Below, one piece after another: positions 8,958-17,816 of a stretch of DNA of 64,000 nucleotides. The stretch spans positions 62,001-126,000 of the forward strand of contig NZ_BAABLK010000037.1 of assembly GCF_039544305.1 (NCBI RefSeq). Reading direction: 5' to 3'. The stretch's first letter is position 1; each line of letters opens with the position of its first letter. The position numbers and the translations under genes were made by a program. Origin of the DNA: Paeniglutamicibacter antarcticus_C (lineage in GTDB: Bacteria > Actinomycetota > Actinomycetes > Actinomycetales > Micrococcaceae). The notes beneath the pieces were generated by a model. The model was given only the letters and a program-made list of their open reading frames with translations, searched no databases and was not told the origin of the DNA.

Positions 8958-9064
8958 ATACATCTCTTTCCTGTCTTGACCGTAGCTATGTTGCGGGTTC
9001 GCAGTCAATGAAAGGGATTGGATGACGTCGGATTGTTCGGCTGGTGATCCGGACGACAAAAATC

Positions 9065-9079
9065 GTCCATACTATGGAC
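9065..9079. promoter_or_regulatory. Palindrome over the start of the IclR gene, likely autoregulatory operator
   Basis: GTCCATA-C-TATGGAC is a perfect 7-base inverted repeat around one base. It covers the possible ATG at 9074 and touches the ATG at 9080, so a bound repressor would block its own expression. Confidence 0.5.
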
Positions 9080-9868
9080 ATGAGTACTTCATACCCAGGT
9101 GCGCAGGTGGTGGGCAGGATGGCTTCGGTGCTGCGTGCGGTGAGCACGGCAATGCCCAGAGGGGTCTCGACCGCGGAAGCCGCCCGCAGTACCGGCCTGG
9201 CGCGTCCCACTGTGCACCGATTGCTGGCCGCGCTGACGGCGGAGGGGTTTTGCGACCACGACCACAAGGCCGGTTTGTGGCTGCTGGGCCCGGAGATGTA
9301 CTTGATGGGCGTGGTGGCCGCCGAACGCTACGACATCACCGAGATCGCCCGGGACCACGTCGCGGCCCTTGCCGAGGCCACCGGTGAGAGCGCGTTCCTT
9401 TCGGTGCGCCGGGGCGAGGAAACGGTGTGCCTGCTGCGCCAGGACGGTGCCTTTCCCATCCGCTCCTTCGTGCTCTATGAAGGCAAGCGCTTCCCCCTGG
9501 GCGTGGCCTCTGCCGGCCTGGCGATTCTCTCGTTCCTGCCGGAAAAGACAATGGAACGCTATGTCGAGGGCCACGACTTGGCCTCCGGGCACGGGAGCGA
9601 GCACGGCCAAGGCCTGCTGCGCCTACGCATTGCCGAAACCCGGGAGCGCGGTTGGGCGGTGAATCCGGGGTTGGTCGTCGAAGGCAGCTGGGGGATGGGG
9701 GCAGCGGTCTTCGACACCGCCGGCCAACCCGCCTGGGCACTGAGCTTGACCGGTATCGAGTCGCGGTTCTCCACGGATCGCAGGCCGGAGTTGGGTCGGC
9801 TGTTGCTGCACCACGCCCATGAGCTATCCAAGCAGTTGCGCGGCGAGCATGCCTTCCCCGTGGGCTGA
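9080..9868 (+). CDS. IclR-family transcriptional regulator
   Basis: About 262 residues: an N-terminal winged helix (RMASVLRAVSTAMPRGVSTA, helix-turn-helix with RSTGLARPTVHRLLAALTAE) and the IclR effector domain (ERYDITEIARDHVAALAEAT onward, with the conserved PLGVASAGLAILSFLPE segment). It is divergent from the CoA-transferase operon and is its likely repressor or activator, responding to a 3-oxoacid or precursor. The start is uncertain (GTG 9044, ATG 9074 or ATG 9080); no clear ribosome site precedes any, so a leaderless message is possible. Confidence 0.87.
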   Translation: MSTSYPGAQVVGRMASVLRAVSTAMPRGVSTAEAARSTGLARPTVHRLLAALTAEGFCDHDHKAGLWLLGPEMYLMGVVAAERYDITEIARDHVAALAEATGESAFLSVRRGEETVCLLRQDGAFPIRSFVLYEGKRFPLGVASAGLAILSFLPEKTMERYVEGHDLASGHGSEHGQGLLRLRIAETRERGWAVNPGLVVEGSWGMGAAVFDTAGQPAWALSLTGIESRFSTDRRPELGRLLLHHAHELSKQLRGEHAFPVG

Positions 9869-9956
9869 TGCCGCAGGTTCCGGTATGGTCCACGATCGTG
9901 CCCGAATCAACCGTAGGGGGGATTCGGCGGATCACCGACGTTACTAGGCTCTATTC

Positions 9957-10352
9957 ATGCTCATTCCTGCGATCATTCTTATTACCGCTGCCCTTGCCTT
10001 TTACTCCATCGGGGTCTGGGCCGAACACGTCCAACGCGTGTTGAGGTGGTGGCATGCCGGGCTCTTTGGCCTGGGACTGGCCTGTGACGCCAGTGGAACG
10101 TTCCTGATGTCCAAGATCGCCGCTTCCGGTGAAGTGCAAGCTGTTGGGGTCGCCGCCGGACTGAACACCGTCATGGCGATCACCGGGGCGGCGGCCTTGG
10201 CGCTGATGGTGTTCCACCTGATCTGGGCCCTCATTGTGCTGATCCGCAACCGCGAAGCTGAAAAGAAGCGCTTCCACAAGTTCTCGCTCGTGGTGTGGGC
10301 ACTCTGGCTGATCCCGTATTTCACCGGCGCCATCGGCGCCAACATGGGCTGA
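9957..10352 (+). CDS. HsmA-like small membrane protein
   Basis: A 131-residue protein with four predicted transmembrane stretches (about 3-20, 32-50, 68-95, 108-126). The segment FYSIGVWAEHVQRVLRWWH and the end WLIPYFTGAIGANMG match the TIGR03987/HsmA family as I remember it. The molecular role is not established. It stands alone, convergent with the next membrane protein, with a stem-loop between them. Confidence 0.65.
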   Translation: MLIPAIILITAALAFYSIGVWAEHVQRVLRWWHAGLFGLGLACDASGTFLMSKIAASGEVQAVGVAAGLNTVMAITGAAALALMVFHLIWALIVLIRNREAEKKRFHKFSLVVWALWLIPYFTGAIGANMG

Positions 10353-10370
10353 GGGAGCTGGCGCAACCGA

Positions 10371-10404
10371 CCCGGGCCCTGCCCCTTTATCAGGCGGGTC
10401 CGGG
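10371..10404. terminator. Stem-loop between convergent membrane-protein genes
   Basis: A G+C-rich stem of about 12 pairs (CCCGGGCCCTGCC against GGCGGGTCCGGG, one bulge and one G-U pair) with a 9-base loop. There is no T-run, which is common for actinobacterial terminators. Confidence 0.5.
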
Positions 10405-10416
10405 CAATCCGTGAAA

Positions 10417-10890
10417 TCAGTTATCCAAGCTTCCGCTGGCCAGGACCCGGGCCGCGGACTGGTCCGCGCGTCGCGGCCACGTCCAGGAACAATAGGCGAT
10501 AGACAGCAGGAGCAGCAGCTCGATCACGCTTCCCAGGATGTAGTAGCTCCACGATTCGCCAAGAACCATCACCACGACCGAGACGAACCAGACCAGGCTG
10601 ACGATGATGTTGGCGAGCCGGTTGATCCGGGCCGGCATGAGCAGCGAGACGATGATCATCAGGCTCGGGACCAAGACGTAGGCGGTGGCGGAAACCAGGA
10701 ATGCCTGGTCAATGTCTATCTGGGTGCCGGACACCGTGCCCGCCAGTATGCCGTTGATGATGTCCGAGCGCCAAAACCCAAAGATGTCGACGAAGGCGAA
10801 TACGAAAAGCACGGTGACCCACAAGCCGCTGAGCACGATCTTTCGCTCCACCTTGGTGTCCAACAATTTGACTCTTCTATTCTTGTTCAT
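10417..10890 (-). CDS. Four-helix membrane protein, DUF6326-like
   Basis: 157 residues with four hydrophobic segments (about 20-40, 66-84, 92-111, 117-135) and a basic N-terminus (MNKNRRVKLLDTKVERK). The pattern SGLWVTVLFVFAFVDIFGF and the spacing of the helices recall DUF6326 proteins; no function is known. It lies between the HsmA-like protein and a two-component system on the other strand and may be regulated by that system, but nothing in the sequence proves it. Confidence 0.6.
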   Translation of the reverse strand: MNKNRRVKLLDTKVERKIVLSGLWVTVLFVFAFVDIFGFWRSDIINGILAGTVSGTQIDIDQAFLVSATAYVLVPSLMIIVSLLMPARINRLANIIVSLVWFVSVVVMVLGESWSYYILGSVIELLLLLSIAYCSWTWPRRADQSAARVLASGSLDN

Positions 10891-11063
10891 CAGGGGGTCC
10901 GCTTTCCTTGTGCGTGTGAGCCGGGATGCTCATGCTTAATCCTCGCGCTACTTAGGCACCGACGCACCGGTCCCGGAGCCGGTGACGACCTGGCCGATCG
11001 TCCAGGTTGAGCGTGTCCGGTAGGGCGTTGCGTTGGGTGCGAACGGCTCATAGGCTTCGGAAT

Positions 11064-12206
11064 ATGGGTAGTGCAGCCAGATCGCTGTGGGATGAGCCGG
11101 CCGTGGTGCGGCCGGTTGCCGGTGTGCGCTGGCACGATTGGGTCTTTGCCGCGGCGGTGCTCGCCGCAGCTGCCGTGGAGGCGCTCATCCGGTCATCGGT
11201 GCAATGGGGATTCGCGCTCATGGCAGTGGCGTTGGCGGCGGCCGTGGTGGTTCGGCGTGTGCACCCCTTGGCCGGAATTGGCCTTGGGTTCGGTGCGTTG
11301 TTTCTCTTCGATGCCGCAGCGCTCCTTTTCGGCCTAGCGCCGGTGGTCATCGATACCGGTGTGGTCATCTTGGTTCTTGCCTACTCGCTGCTGCGGTGGG
11401 CGAAGGGGCGCGACATCGTCTTGGGTGCGGGCATCGTGCTTCTGGAATTCATCGTGGCGATATTCGCGGATTCCAGTGATCGAACGGAGGTGCTAGGGGG
11501 CGCAGCCGTTTTGCTCCTGGCCGCTGCGTTGGGCACGGTCCTGCGGTACCGGGGAACCCTCCGGGTCCAATTGATCGAGCGGGCGAAACTCGAGGAGCGC
11601 GAGTACCTGGCTAGGGAGCTGCACGACACCGTTGCCCACCACGTTTCCGCGATCCTTATCCAGGCCCAGTCCGGGCTAGTCCTGGCACGCTCGGCGTCCG
11701 GGAACGGGACTATCGAGGCGCTGGAATCAATTGAGCGTGAAGCGGCGGGCGCCTTGGAAGAAATGCGCTCGATCGTCGGAGCCCTGCGCCGCAGCGGCCA
11801 CCCATCGCCGCTTGGCCCAACACACGGTGTGGCAGACATCGAGGACCTGGCCGTTTCGGGGGAGGGGACATTGGAAGTCGAGGTTCGGCTCGATGGTGAC
11901 CTTGCCGGTCTTCCCCCGGGGGTGGAGGCCGCCTTGTTCCGTGTGGCGCAGGAATCGGTGACCAATGCTCGTCGTCACGCGCGGGCGGCGAGCTTGGTTC
12001 AGGTCACGGTGTCGGGAGGGATCTCGGGGGTGGAGTTGCGCGTGGGCGATGACGGATTGCGTGCCCCTGCCAAGGCTCCGGGTTACGGGCTGAGCGGCAT
12101 GGCCGAGAGGATTGCACTGCTGGGCGGGACGCTTCAGGCAGGGCCCGGGGCCAACAACGGATGGCTGGTGTGCGTGGTGCTTCCACGCCCCGGGAGGGGA
12201 ACATGA
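11064..12206 (+). CDS. NarL-type sensor histidine kinase
   Basis: About 380 residues. The N-terminal 160 residues carry five to six membrane helices without a large extracellular loop, as in DesK- or LiaS-like sensors. The HisKA_3 dimerisation helix has the phospho-accepting His187 in ARELHDTVAHHVSAI. The ATPase domain shows the N-box (RVAQESVTNARRHA) and a G-box (GYGLSGMAERIALLGG). I prefer the ATG at 11064 to the upstream TTG at 11007, although both have weak ribosome sites. The stop overlaps the response-regulator start (ATGA). The signal is unknown; a membrane stress is typical of this group. Confidence 0.9.
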   Translation: MGSAARSLWDEPAVVRPVAGVRWHDWVFAAAVLAAAAVEALIRSSVQWGFALMAVALAAAVVVRRVHPLAGIGLGFGALFLFDAAALLFGLAPVVIDTGVVILVLAYSLLRWAKGRDIVLGAGIVLLEFIVAIFADSSDRTEVLGGAAVLLLAAALGTVLRYRGTLRVQLIERAKLEEREYLARELHDTVAHHVSAILIQAQSGLVLARSASGNGTIEALESIEREAAGALEEMRSIVGALRRSGHPSPLGPTHGVADIEDLAVSGEGTLEVEVRLDGDLAGLPPGVEAALFRVAQESVTNARRHARAASLVQVTVSGGISGVELRVGDDGLRAPAKAPGYGLSGMAERIALLGGTLQAGPGANNGWLVCVVLPRPGRGT

Positions 12207-12853
12207 ACATCCGCGTGCTGATTGCCGATGACCAAAGCATTATCCGGGCCGGCCTTGCGACCATCCTGGGGGACCAAGAGGGAATCACCGTCGTTGGCCA
12301 AGCCGCGGACGGGCGCCAGGCCGTGGCCATGGCGCGGGAACTGCGCCCCGATGTATGCCTGTTTGATATCCGCATGCCGAACCTCGACGGGATCGAAGCG
12401 ACTCGTCTTCTGGCCGGTGCCGGAGTTGCCGAACCCTTGGCGGTCGTGGTGATCACCACGTTCGACACCGATGAATACATTTACGGTGCGCTCAAGGCCG
12501 GCGCTTGCGGGTTTCTCCTCAAAGGAGCTTCGCCCGGTCGATTGGCCCAAGGAATCGAAGCCGCGGCGAAAGGGGAAGCGCTCATTGATCCGTCGGTGAC
12601 TGCCCGGCTTCTTGGGGACTTTGCGAGCCGCGCCCCGAAGCGGCCGGTTGAGCCGATCGATCCGCTGACCCCGCGCGAGGAAATGGTGCTTTTGGGGGCA
12701 GCCCGGGGCAAGACCAATGCGGAAATCGCCGGCGAGCTGCACATCAGCATGAGCACCGTGAAATTCCACCTGGGAAGCCTCACGGCCAAGCTCAATGTCC
12801 GCAACCGGGTCGAGTTGGCCATTTGGGCCTACGAGACCCGGCGCTTGCCGTGA
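12203..12853 (+). CDS. LuxR/NarL-type response regulator
   Basis: 216 residues: receiver domain with acidic pocket Asp9-Asp10 and phospho-acceptor Asp55 in CLFDIRMPNLDG, then a LuxR helix-turn-helix (LTPREEMVLLGAARGKTNAE, then STVKFHLGSLTAKLNVRNRV). It is the partner of the kinase, with which it shares a 4-base overlap. The gene ends 12 bases before the convergent DUF4193 gene. Confidence 0.92.
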   Translation: MNIRVLIADDQSIIRAGLATILGDQEGITVVGQAADGRQAVAMARELRPDVCLFDIRMPNLDGIEATRLLAGAGVAEPLAVVVITTFDTDEYIYGALKAGACGFLLKGASPGRLAQGIEAAAKGEALIDPSVTARLLGDFASRAPKRPVEPIDPLTPREEMVLLGAARGKTNAEIAGELHISMSTVKFHLGSLTAKLNVRNRVELAIWAYETRRLP

Positions 12854-12865
12854 GCCGTTCTCTTG

Positions 12866-13165
12866 CTATTCCGCGCAGTCGCGGCAGATCTTCATCCCGT
12901 TGGATTCCGCGGCAACCTGGCTGCCGTGGCGGACCGCAAAGCATTCGCCGCAGATAAACTCGTCCGTGCGCGGAGGGATGACCTCTACTACGAGCTCATC
13001 GAGCACGATGGCGCCGGGCAACTCGGCGCCTTCGGAGAAGTCGGTTTCCTCCATGTTGGTGTGGACGCTTTTGGCGTCCGGTGCGTCCATTTCCTGGACG
13101 GCCTTGAGGGTTCGCTCGGAAGCCTCCGCCACATCAGGGCGGACTTCATCATAATCCTGAGCCAT
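12866..13165 (-). CDS. DUF4193 zinc-ribbon protein
   Basis: 99 residues. An acidic N-terminal half (MAQDYDEVRPDVAEAS) is followed by ELPGAIVLDELVVEVIPP and a four-cysteine knuckle (ICGECF ... ICRDC), the layout of the actinobacterial DUF4193 family. Function is unknown; zinc binding is inferred from the cysteines. The ATG at 13163-13165 has a strong AGGAGATATACC leader, so the longer reading to 13198 is not used. Confidence 0.85.
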   Translation of the reverse strand: MAQDYDEVRPDVAEASERTLKAVQEMDAPDAKSVHTNMEETDFSEGAELPGAIVLDELVVEVIPPRTDEFICGECFAVRHGSQVAAESNGMKICRDCAE

Positions 13166-13429
13166 GGTATATCTCCTGGTTGGTTCGTGGTGCTGCAAGA
13201 GTCTAAGCCCGTGATGTTGCTAGGGCAAACCGAAACCGTGTGAAGTGATGAACGTCGCAGGCTTTCGGCGGCAGACGGGCAAACAGGCATGTGATTGCCA
13301 GAGCCCCAAGCCCCAAGCCGAGCGCCTCGCGGATGTTTCGGATTGACAAGACTAGCAGTCGGTACCGGGCGCCGTTGACAGGATTGGTCACACCGGCGCC
13401 GGCTGCGGGAACGGGGATCCGCTCCTTGG

Positions 13430-14182
13430 TTATTGTCCGGTCATGTAGGCCACGGCTTCGCGCAGCGGATCGTGGACCCGTTCAATGTATTCCCCGCGGG
13501 TTTCCCGTGCCGTGGGTGTCGGGACGCTAAGGGCAGCCACCCGTCCGTGGCTTAGCCGAAAGGCCATGGACATGGTTCGGATCCCGGGGGTGTGCTCCTC
13601 CTCGACCAGTGCGTAGCCTTGCTGCCAGGCTTGGGCGATCTGCTCGATGATGGCCTCGGTTTCGGTGAGCGTGTGGATCGTGTGGCGTTCGCGCGGCTGC
13701 TTCTCAATGATGGTGCGGATCCCCTCGGGGGGCAGCAGTGAGAGCATGGCACGTCCCATGGCGGTGCAATAGGAAGGAAGCTTGCGTCCGGGCATCACCT
13801 GGATCGAGAGCTCGCGCACCGAGGTGCTGGCCAGGACGTTGATGACATCGCCGCCCTCGAGCTGGGTCAGCGTCGTTGTCTCGTTCAGTGTGCCGGTGAG
13901 CTCGCGCAGTGCGGTTTGGGCCCGCATCGTCGGGTCGGTGGTGGCGACGTAGGGGGCCGAGAGCTCCAGCAGCCTGGCCAGCGGGGAGAACTTCCCGCGC
14001 CGATGGGCGAAATAGCCCAGTTCCGTCAGCGTGACCAGGTAGCGGCGGGCCGCGGCCGGGGACATGTCGACCCGGGCGGCGACTTCCGAGAGCGTCAGTG
14101 CCGATCCGTCGAATGCCGAAATGACGGCCAGTCCGCGTTCGAACGCCTGGACGTACTCGTTCCTGGTTTCCGTTGCACCCAT
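13430..14182 (-). CDS. IclR-family transcriptional regulator
   Basis: 250 residues. The N-terminus YVQAFERGLAVISAFDGSA and the winged helix (VAARVDMSPAAARRYLVTL) are of the IclR type, close to the PcaR-like branch; the effector domain includes PGRKLPSYCTAMGRAMLS. It is divergent from an ABC transporter operon and shares a 128-base gap containing a promoter-like sequence with an inverted repeat directly behind it. It is therefore the likely repressor of the transporter genes. Confidence 0.88.
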   Translation of the reverse strand: MGATETRNEYVQAFERGLAVISAFDGSALTLSEVAARVDMSPAAARRYLVTLTELGYFAHRRGKFSPLARLLELSAPYVATTDPTMRAQTALRELTGTLNETTTLTQLEGGDVINVLASTSVRELSIQVMPGRKLPSYCTAMGRAMLSLLPPEGIRTIIEKQPRERHTIHTLTETEAIIEQIAQAWQQGYALVEEEHTPGIRTMSMAFRLSHGRVAALSVPTPTARETRGEYIERVHDPLREAVAYMTGQ

Positions 14183-14229
14183 GGTGGGCCCCCTATTCGA
14201 GATATGTCGGTTAATAGAGCGTCAACCTC

Positions 14230-14259
14230 TTGACGGGAGAGGTGGCTCACATTGATACT
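14230..14259 (+). promoter_or_regulatory. Sigma-70-type promoter of ABC operon
   Basis: TTGACG (14230-14235) and GATACT (14254-14259) are 18 bases apart and read towards the substrate-binding protein gene that starts at 14311. Confidence 0.5.
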
Positions 14260-14260
14260 G

Positions 14261-14295
14261 TTTCGGTAAGCGAACTCTAGTTTCGCACACCGAAA
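14261..14295. promoter_or_regulatory. Inverted repeat, likely IclR operator
   Basis: Arms TTTCGG-N3-GCGAAC and GTTTCGC-N3-CCGAAA flank four bases. The site starts 1 base after the -10 element and covers the likely start of transcription, the position expected of a repressor site for the adjacent IclR protein. Confidence 0.5.
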
Positions 14296-14310
14296 AGGAA
14301 AGGTGAAGAG

Positions 14311-15222
14311 ATGCGCCGGAATTTTTTGAAGACCACCACCGCGCTTTCCCTGGCATTGGCCACGACCCTGGCCCTGAGCGGTTGCGTGGTGCTGCGCCCG
14401 GGCGTCTCCGCCAACCAGGACGGTGCCGAAAAGGGTGCCGCACACACAGAAATAGTCGAACTGCCCAGCGACATCAAGGACAAGGGCGTCCTGGTGTTCG
14501 GCTCGCAGCTTGCCTCGCCGCCGCTGATCTTCCAGAAGGAAGGCTCCGGCGACATCGAGGGAATCAACAAGGACGTCGCAGATGAAGTAGGCAAGCGACT
14601 GGGCGTGAAGATCAAGTGGTCCCAGCTTCCCTTCGCCGGATTGATCCCCGCCGTGCAGTCCGGAAAGGCCGATGCCGGCATCGACCTGATCGGGGACACC
14701 GACCAGCGCCGGGCCGCGGTGGACTTCGCCAACTACATGAACCAGGCGACCTCACCGCTGGTGCAGCGCGGGAACCCGCACAACATCAACTCCGTTGATG
14801 ACCTGTGCGGATTGCCCGTGTCCATCGTCCGCGGCGGGGTGCAGCTCGAACTTGCCGAGGAAATCAGCGCCAAATGCCTCGACGAAGGCAAGAAGGCAAT
14901 CCAGATCGACCAATACAGCGCCCCCGGGGACGCAAGGTTGTCCGTGCAAGCAGGCCGGGACGCAGCCTTTCTGGGAAACACCCCGGTGATGCGCTACATC
15001 TCGGAGCAAAAGGCCACCAAGAACATCTTTGAAATGGGTGGGGACGCGACCTACCAGCTCCAGCCCATCGGCATCATCACCGCCAAGAACCGGCCCGAGA
15101 TCCACGAATCGATCCAATCGGCCCTGGATTTGATGCAGGCCGATGGCGACATCGCCAAGATCCTCGACAAGTGGGATACCGCCGACCTCGCCCTTTCCAA
15201 TGCACCAGGGGACAACAAATGA
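14311..15222 (+). CDS. Polar amino acid-type ABC transporter, substrate-binding lipoprotein
   Basis: 303 residues. The signal peptide ends in the lipobox LSGC, with Cys25 as the lipid anchor. The mature part is a family 3 bacterial solute-binding protein: GVLVFGSQLASPPLIFQKEG, then EGINKDVADEVGKRLGVK and the ligand-contact block DAGIDLIGDTDQRRAAVDFAN. AAGGAAAGG precedes the ATG. It leads an operon with permease, ATPase and an MBL-fold hydrolase. The ligand is unknown; the family takes up amino acids, opines and related compounds. Confidence 0.9.
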   Translation: MRRNFLKTTTALSLALATTLALSGCVVLRPGVSANQDGAEKGAAHTEIVELPSDIKDKGVLVFGSQLASPPLIFQKEGSGDIEGINKDVADEVGKRLGVKIKWSQLPFAGLIPAVQSGKADAGIDLIGDTDQRRAAVDFANYMNQATSPLVQRGNPHNINSVDDLCGLPVSIVRGGVQLELAEEISAKCLDEGKKAIQIDQYSAPGDARLSVQAGRDAAFLGNTPVMRYISEQKATKNIFEMGGDATYQLQPIGIITAKNRPEIHESIQSALDLMQADGDIAKILDKWDTADLALSNAPGDNK

Positions 15223-16103
15223 GCCACGTGACAGACACCCGGGGACGGGCCGCCCTTGCCGGAGCCACCGATGTTGTGGCAGCCAAACGGCACCCTTGGC
15301 GCATTGTCCTTGCGCTTGTCGCTACCGTCATCGTCGTGTGGGGCGCCCTGGGCCTCTGGTTCAACCCGGCGCTGGACCACGAGACCATCTTCAAGTACCT
15401 CACCGCCGATGCAATCCTCTCCGGGGTGAAGAACACCATTGTGCTGGCCGTGATTTCCATGGTCATCGGCACGGTGGGCGGGTTCCTGGTTGCCGTGATG
15501 CGACTCTCGGCCAACCCGGTGCTGCGTGCCATCGGATTCGCCTACGTGGCACTGATCCGCAGCATCCCGCTGCTGGTGCTGATCCTGTTCATGGGCAACC
15601 TTGCACTCTTTTGGTCCCGACTGGAGATCGTGAACCCGTTGAACCACGACGAGATCTGGTTCAGCTGGAGCATGAACGACCTCGTCACCCCGTTCATTGC
15701 CTCGATCTTGGCGCTGGCCATCAACGAGGCTGCCTACATGGGCGAGGTCATTCGCTCGGGACTGCGCTCGGTGGACCAGGGGCAGCGCGAGGCCGCCACC
15801 GCCCTGGGGCTCGGTGCCTCCCATTCCATGCTCAAGGTCATCTTGCCGCAGGCGATGCGGGTGATCCTGCCGCCGGCCGGCAGCCAATTCGTCACCATGA
15901 TCAAGATGACCTCGCTGGTCTCGGTGATCGCCGGCGGGGACCTGCTGACCGCGGCCCAGAACATTGCCGCAACCAACCTGCGCACCCTTGAATTGCTCGT
16001 GATCGCCTCCGCTTGGTACCTCGTGGTCACCGGCATCGCGACCATTGGCCAGTCGATTCTGGAACACCGCCTTGAGCGCGGCCAGAGGAAGGTATCGGTA
16101 TAG
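15219..16103 (+). CDS. Polar amino acid-type ABC transporter, permease
   Basis: 294 residues. An N-terminal helix (about 28-46) is followed by the His/Glu/Gln permease core with about five helices and the EAA loop YMGEVIRSGLRSVDQGQREA, where the ATPase docks. Only one permease gene is present, so it should act as a homodimer. The ATG overlaps the stop of the binding-protein gene (ATGA). The last part, GDLLTAAQNIAATNL, is typical of the family. Confidence 0.9.
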   Translation: MSHVTDTRGRAALAGATDVVAAKRHPWRIVLALVATVIVVWGALGLWFNPALDHETIFKYLTADAILSGVKNTIVLAVISMVIGTVGGFLVAVMRLSANPVLRAIGFAYVALIRSIPLLVLILFMGNLALFWSRLEIVNPLNHDEIWFSWSMNDLVTPFIASILALAINEAAYMGEVIRSGLRSVDQGQREAATALGLGASHSMLKVILPQAMRVILPPAGSQFVTMIKMTSLVSVIAGGDLLTAAQNIAATNLRTLELLVIASAWYLVVTGIATIGQSILEHRLERGQRKVSV

Positions 16104-16105
16104 CC

Positions 16106-16873
16106 ATGAGCCAACAGGCATTGCTGGAAATTTCCAACGTCCACAAGTACTACGGCAACCACCACGTCCTGAAGGGGGTCGGGCTCAGCGTCGACGAAGG
16201 ATCTGTGGCCTGCCTGCTGGGCCCGTCGGGTTCGGGCAAGTCAACGCTGCTTCGCTGCATCAACCACCTGGAGTCCATTGACGCCGGACGCATCACCATG
16301 GAGGGGGAAACGCTCTCATACGTGGAGCGCGACGGGCAGATGCACGAGCGAAAGCGCTCGGTGATCGACAAGCAGCGCCAGGACATCGGCATGGTGTTCC
16401 AGCACTTCAACCTCTTCCCGCACTACACGGTGCTGGAAAACATTACCCTGGCACCGACCCTGCTGCGCAGGGCCGGACGATCAAAGGCAAAGGCACGCGC
16501 CATGGAACTGCTGGAACAGGTGGGGCTGAGCGACAAGCACAAGGCCTACCCCTCCTCGCTCTCCGGCGGGCAGCAGCAACGCGTGGCGATCGCCCGGGCG
16601 CTGGCGATGGAACCTAAGGCCATGCTCTTTGACGAACCGACCTCCGCCCTTGACCCCGAGCTGGTGGGAGAGGTCCTGAAGGTCATGAAGGACCTTGCGA
16701 ACGGTGGCATGACGATGATCGTCGTCACCCACGAGATGGCCTTCGCCCGTGAAGTCGCGGACTCGGTGGTCGTCATGGATGCCGGGGTCATTATCGAATC
16801 CGGTTCACCGGCAACGATTTTTGATGACCCGAAGCAGGACCGCACCCGGGACTTCCTGCGCCACGTGCGCTAG
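16106..16873 (+). CDS. Polar amino acid-type ABC transporter, ATP-binding protein
   Basis: 255 residues. Walker A GPSGSGKST (39-47), the Q-loop in GMVFQHFNLFPH, the signature LSGGQQQRVAIARAL, Walker B AMLFDEPTSALDPE and the switch His in VVTHEM are all intact. It energises the adjacent permease. It starts 2 bases after the permease stop and is followed after 24 bases by the MBL-fold gene. Confidence 0.93.
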   Translation: MSQQALLEISNVHKYYGNHHVLKGVGLSVDEGSVACLLGPSGSGKSTLLRCINHLESIDAGRITMEGETLSYVERDGQMHERKRSVIDKQRQDIGMVFQHFNLFPHYTVLENITLAPTLLRRAGRSKAKARAMELLEQVGLSDKHKAYPSSLSGGQQQRVAIARALAMEPKAMLFDEPTSALDPELVGEVLKVMKDLANGGMTMIVVTHEMAFAREVADSVVVMDAGVIIESGSPATIFDDPKQDRTRDFLRHVR

Positions 16874-16897
16874 GAGCCAAAAGTGAAAGGAACGGAC

Positions 16898-17734
16898 ATG
16901 GCAAGCAAGCTCGTCTTGTTGGGCACCGGAGGCGGTCCCACACCCAAGGCCGAACGCAGCGCGGCGGCCAACGCCATTGTTGTCGGGGACGCCACCTACA
17001 TCATCGATGCGGGCAACGGGGTGGCGCGCCAGATGGCCTTCGCGGGCCTTGCCTTTAATTCGATCAGGGCCGTGGGAATCACCCACCACCACTCGGACCA
17101 CAATGCCGATGCCGGTACCCTGCTGCACCTTGCCTGGTGCTCGAACCTGCAGGGCCCGGTGACGACCTTTGGCCCGGCGCCCTGGTCGGAGATCTGGGAG
17201 TCGTTCCTGGAATACTCGAAAACCGACGTTGATATCCGCAAGGTCGATGAGGGACGTCCCGACTTCGCCGCCATGGTCACCGCCAAGGACGTGGTGGACC
17301 CCGGGGTTATCTTCGAGGACGAGAGGGTGCGGATCACCGCGGCGTGGGTGAACCATCCGCCGATTCCCGCGCTGGCCTACCGGATCGACACCGAGGACCG
17401 CTCCTATGTGATCTCCGGGGACACCACCCCGTGCGATTCGCTGATCGAGCTGGCACGCGGCGCCGATGTGCTGGTGCACGAGGTCATGCACATCCCCAGC
17501 ATCGATCCGCTGCTGCAGCGTTCCAACGGCCAACGCCTGCGCGAGCACCTGATCAACTCGCACACCTCTTCCACCGACGTCGGGCACATCGCCACGGACG
17601 CCGGGGTGGGCACGCTGGTGCTCTCGCACTTCGTTCCCGGCAGCCCCGCGGTAGACGAGGACATATGGCTGGCCGATGCACGCAAGGGATTCGCCGGTGA
17701 GCTGGTGGCGGGGCGGGACCTGATGGTCATCTGA
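16898..17734 (+). CDS. MBL-fold metallo-hydrolase in the transporter operon
   Basis: 278 residues. The metal-binding motif is THHHSDHNAD with His63, His65, Asp67 and His68; later ligands are probably His in VHEVMH and in LVLSHFVPG. The block HTSSTDVGHIATDAGVGTLV resembles the arylsulfatase / RNase Z-like branch of the superfamily. I use the ATG at 16898, preceded by AAAGGAAC, rather than the GTG at 16883. As last gene of an uptake operon it may open a ring or cleave an ester in the imported compound; the substrate cannot be named. Confidence 0.8.
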   Translation: MASKLVLLGTGGGPTPKAERSAAANAIVVGDATYIIDAGNGVARQMAFAGLAFNSIRAVGITHHHSDHNADAGTLLHLAWCSNLQGPVTTFGPAPWSEIWESFLEYSKTDVDIRKVDEGRPDFAAMVTAKDVVDPGVIFEDERVRITAAWVNHPPIPALAYRIDTEDRSYVISGDTTPCDSLIELARGADVLVHEVMHIPSIDPLLQRSNGQRLREHLINSHTSSTDVGHIATDAGVGTLVLSHFVPGSPAVDEDIWLADARKGFAGELVAGRDLMVI

Positions 17735-17816
17735 GGCACACCTGATAAGGGACCGGCCACAACGCTGTTCTTCCGTGGCCTATCGCCGGGTCAATGGCGT
17801 GAAATAAGCTTGGGCC

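Noticed and set aside
6393..9868. Assignment of the CoA-transferase/thiolase operon as pcaIJF of the beta-ketoadipate pathway
   Set aside because: The alpha subunit has the blocks of succinyl-CoA:acetoacetate transferases and no other pca gene is in the window; kept as an alternative only.
17735..17816. Stem GGCCAC / GTGGCC as a terminator of the ABC-MBL operon
   Set aside because: Only 6 pairs with a 14-base loop and no T-run; not convincing.
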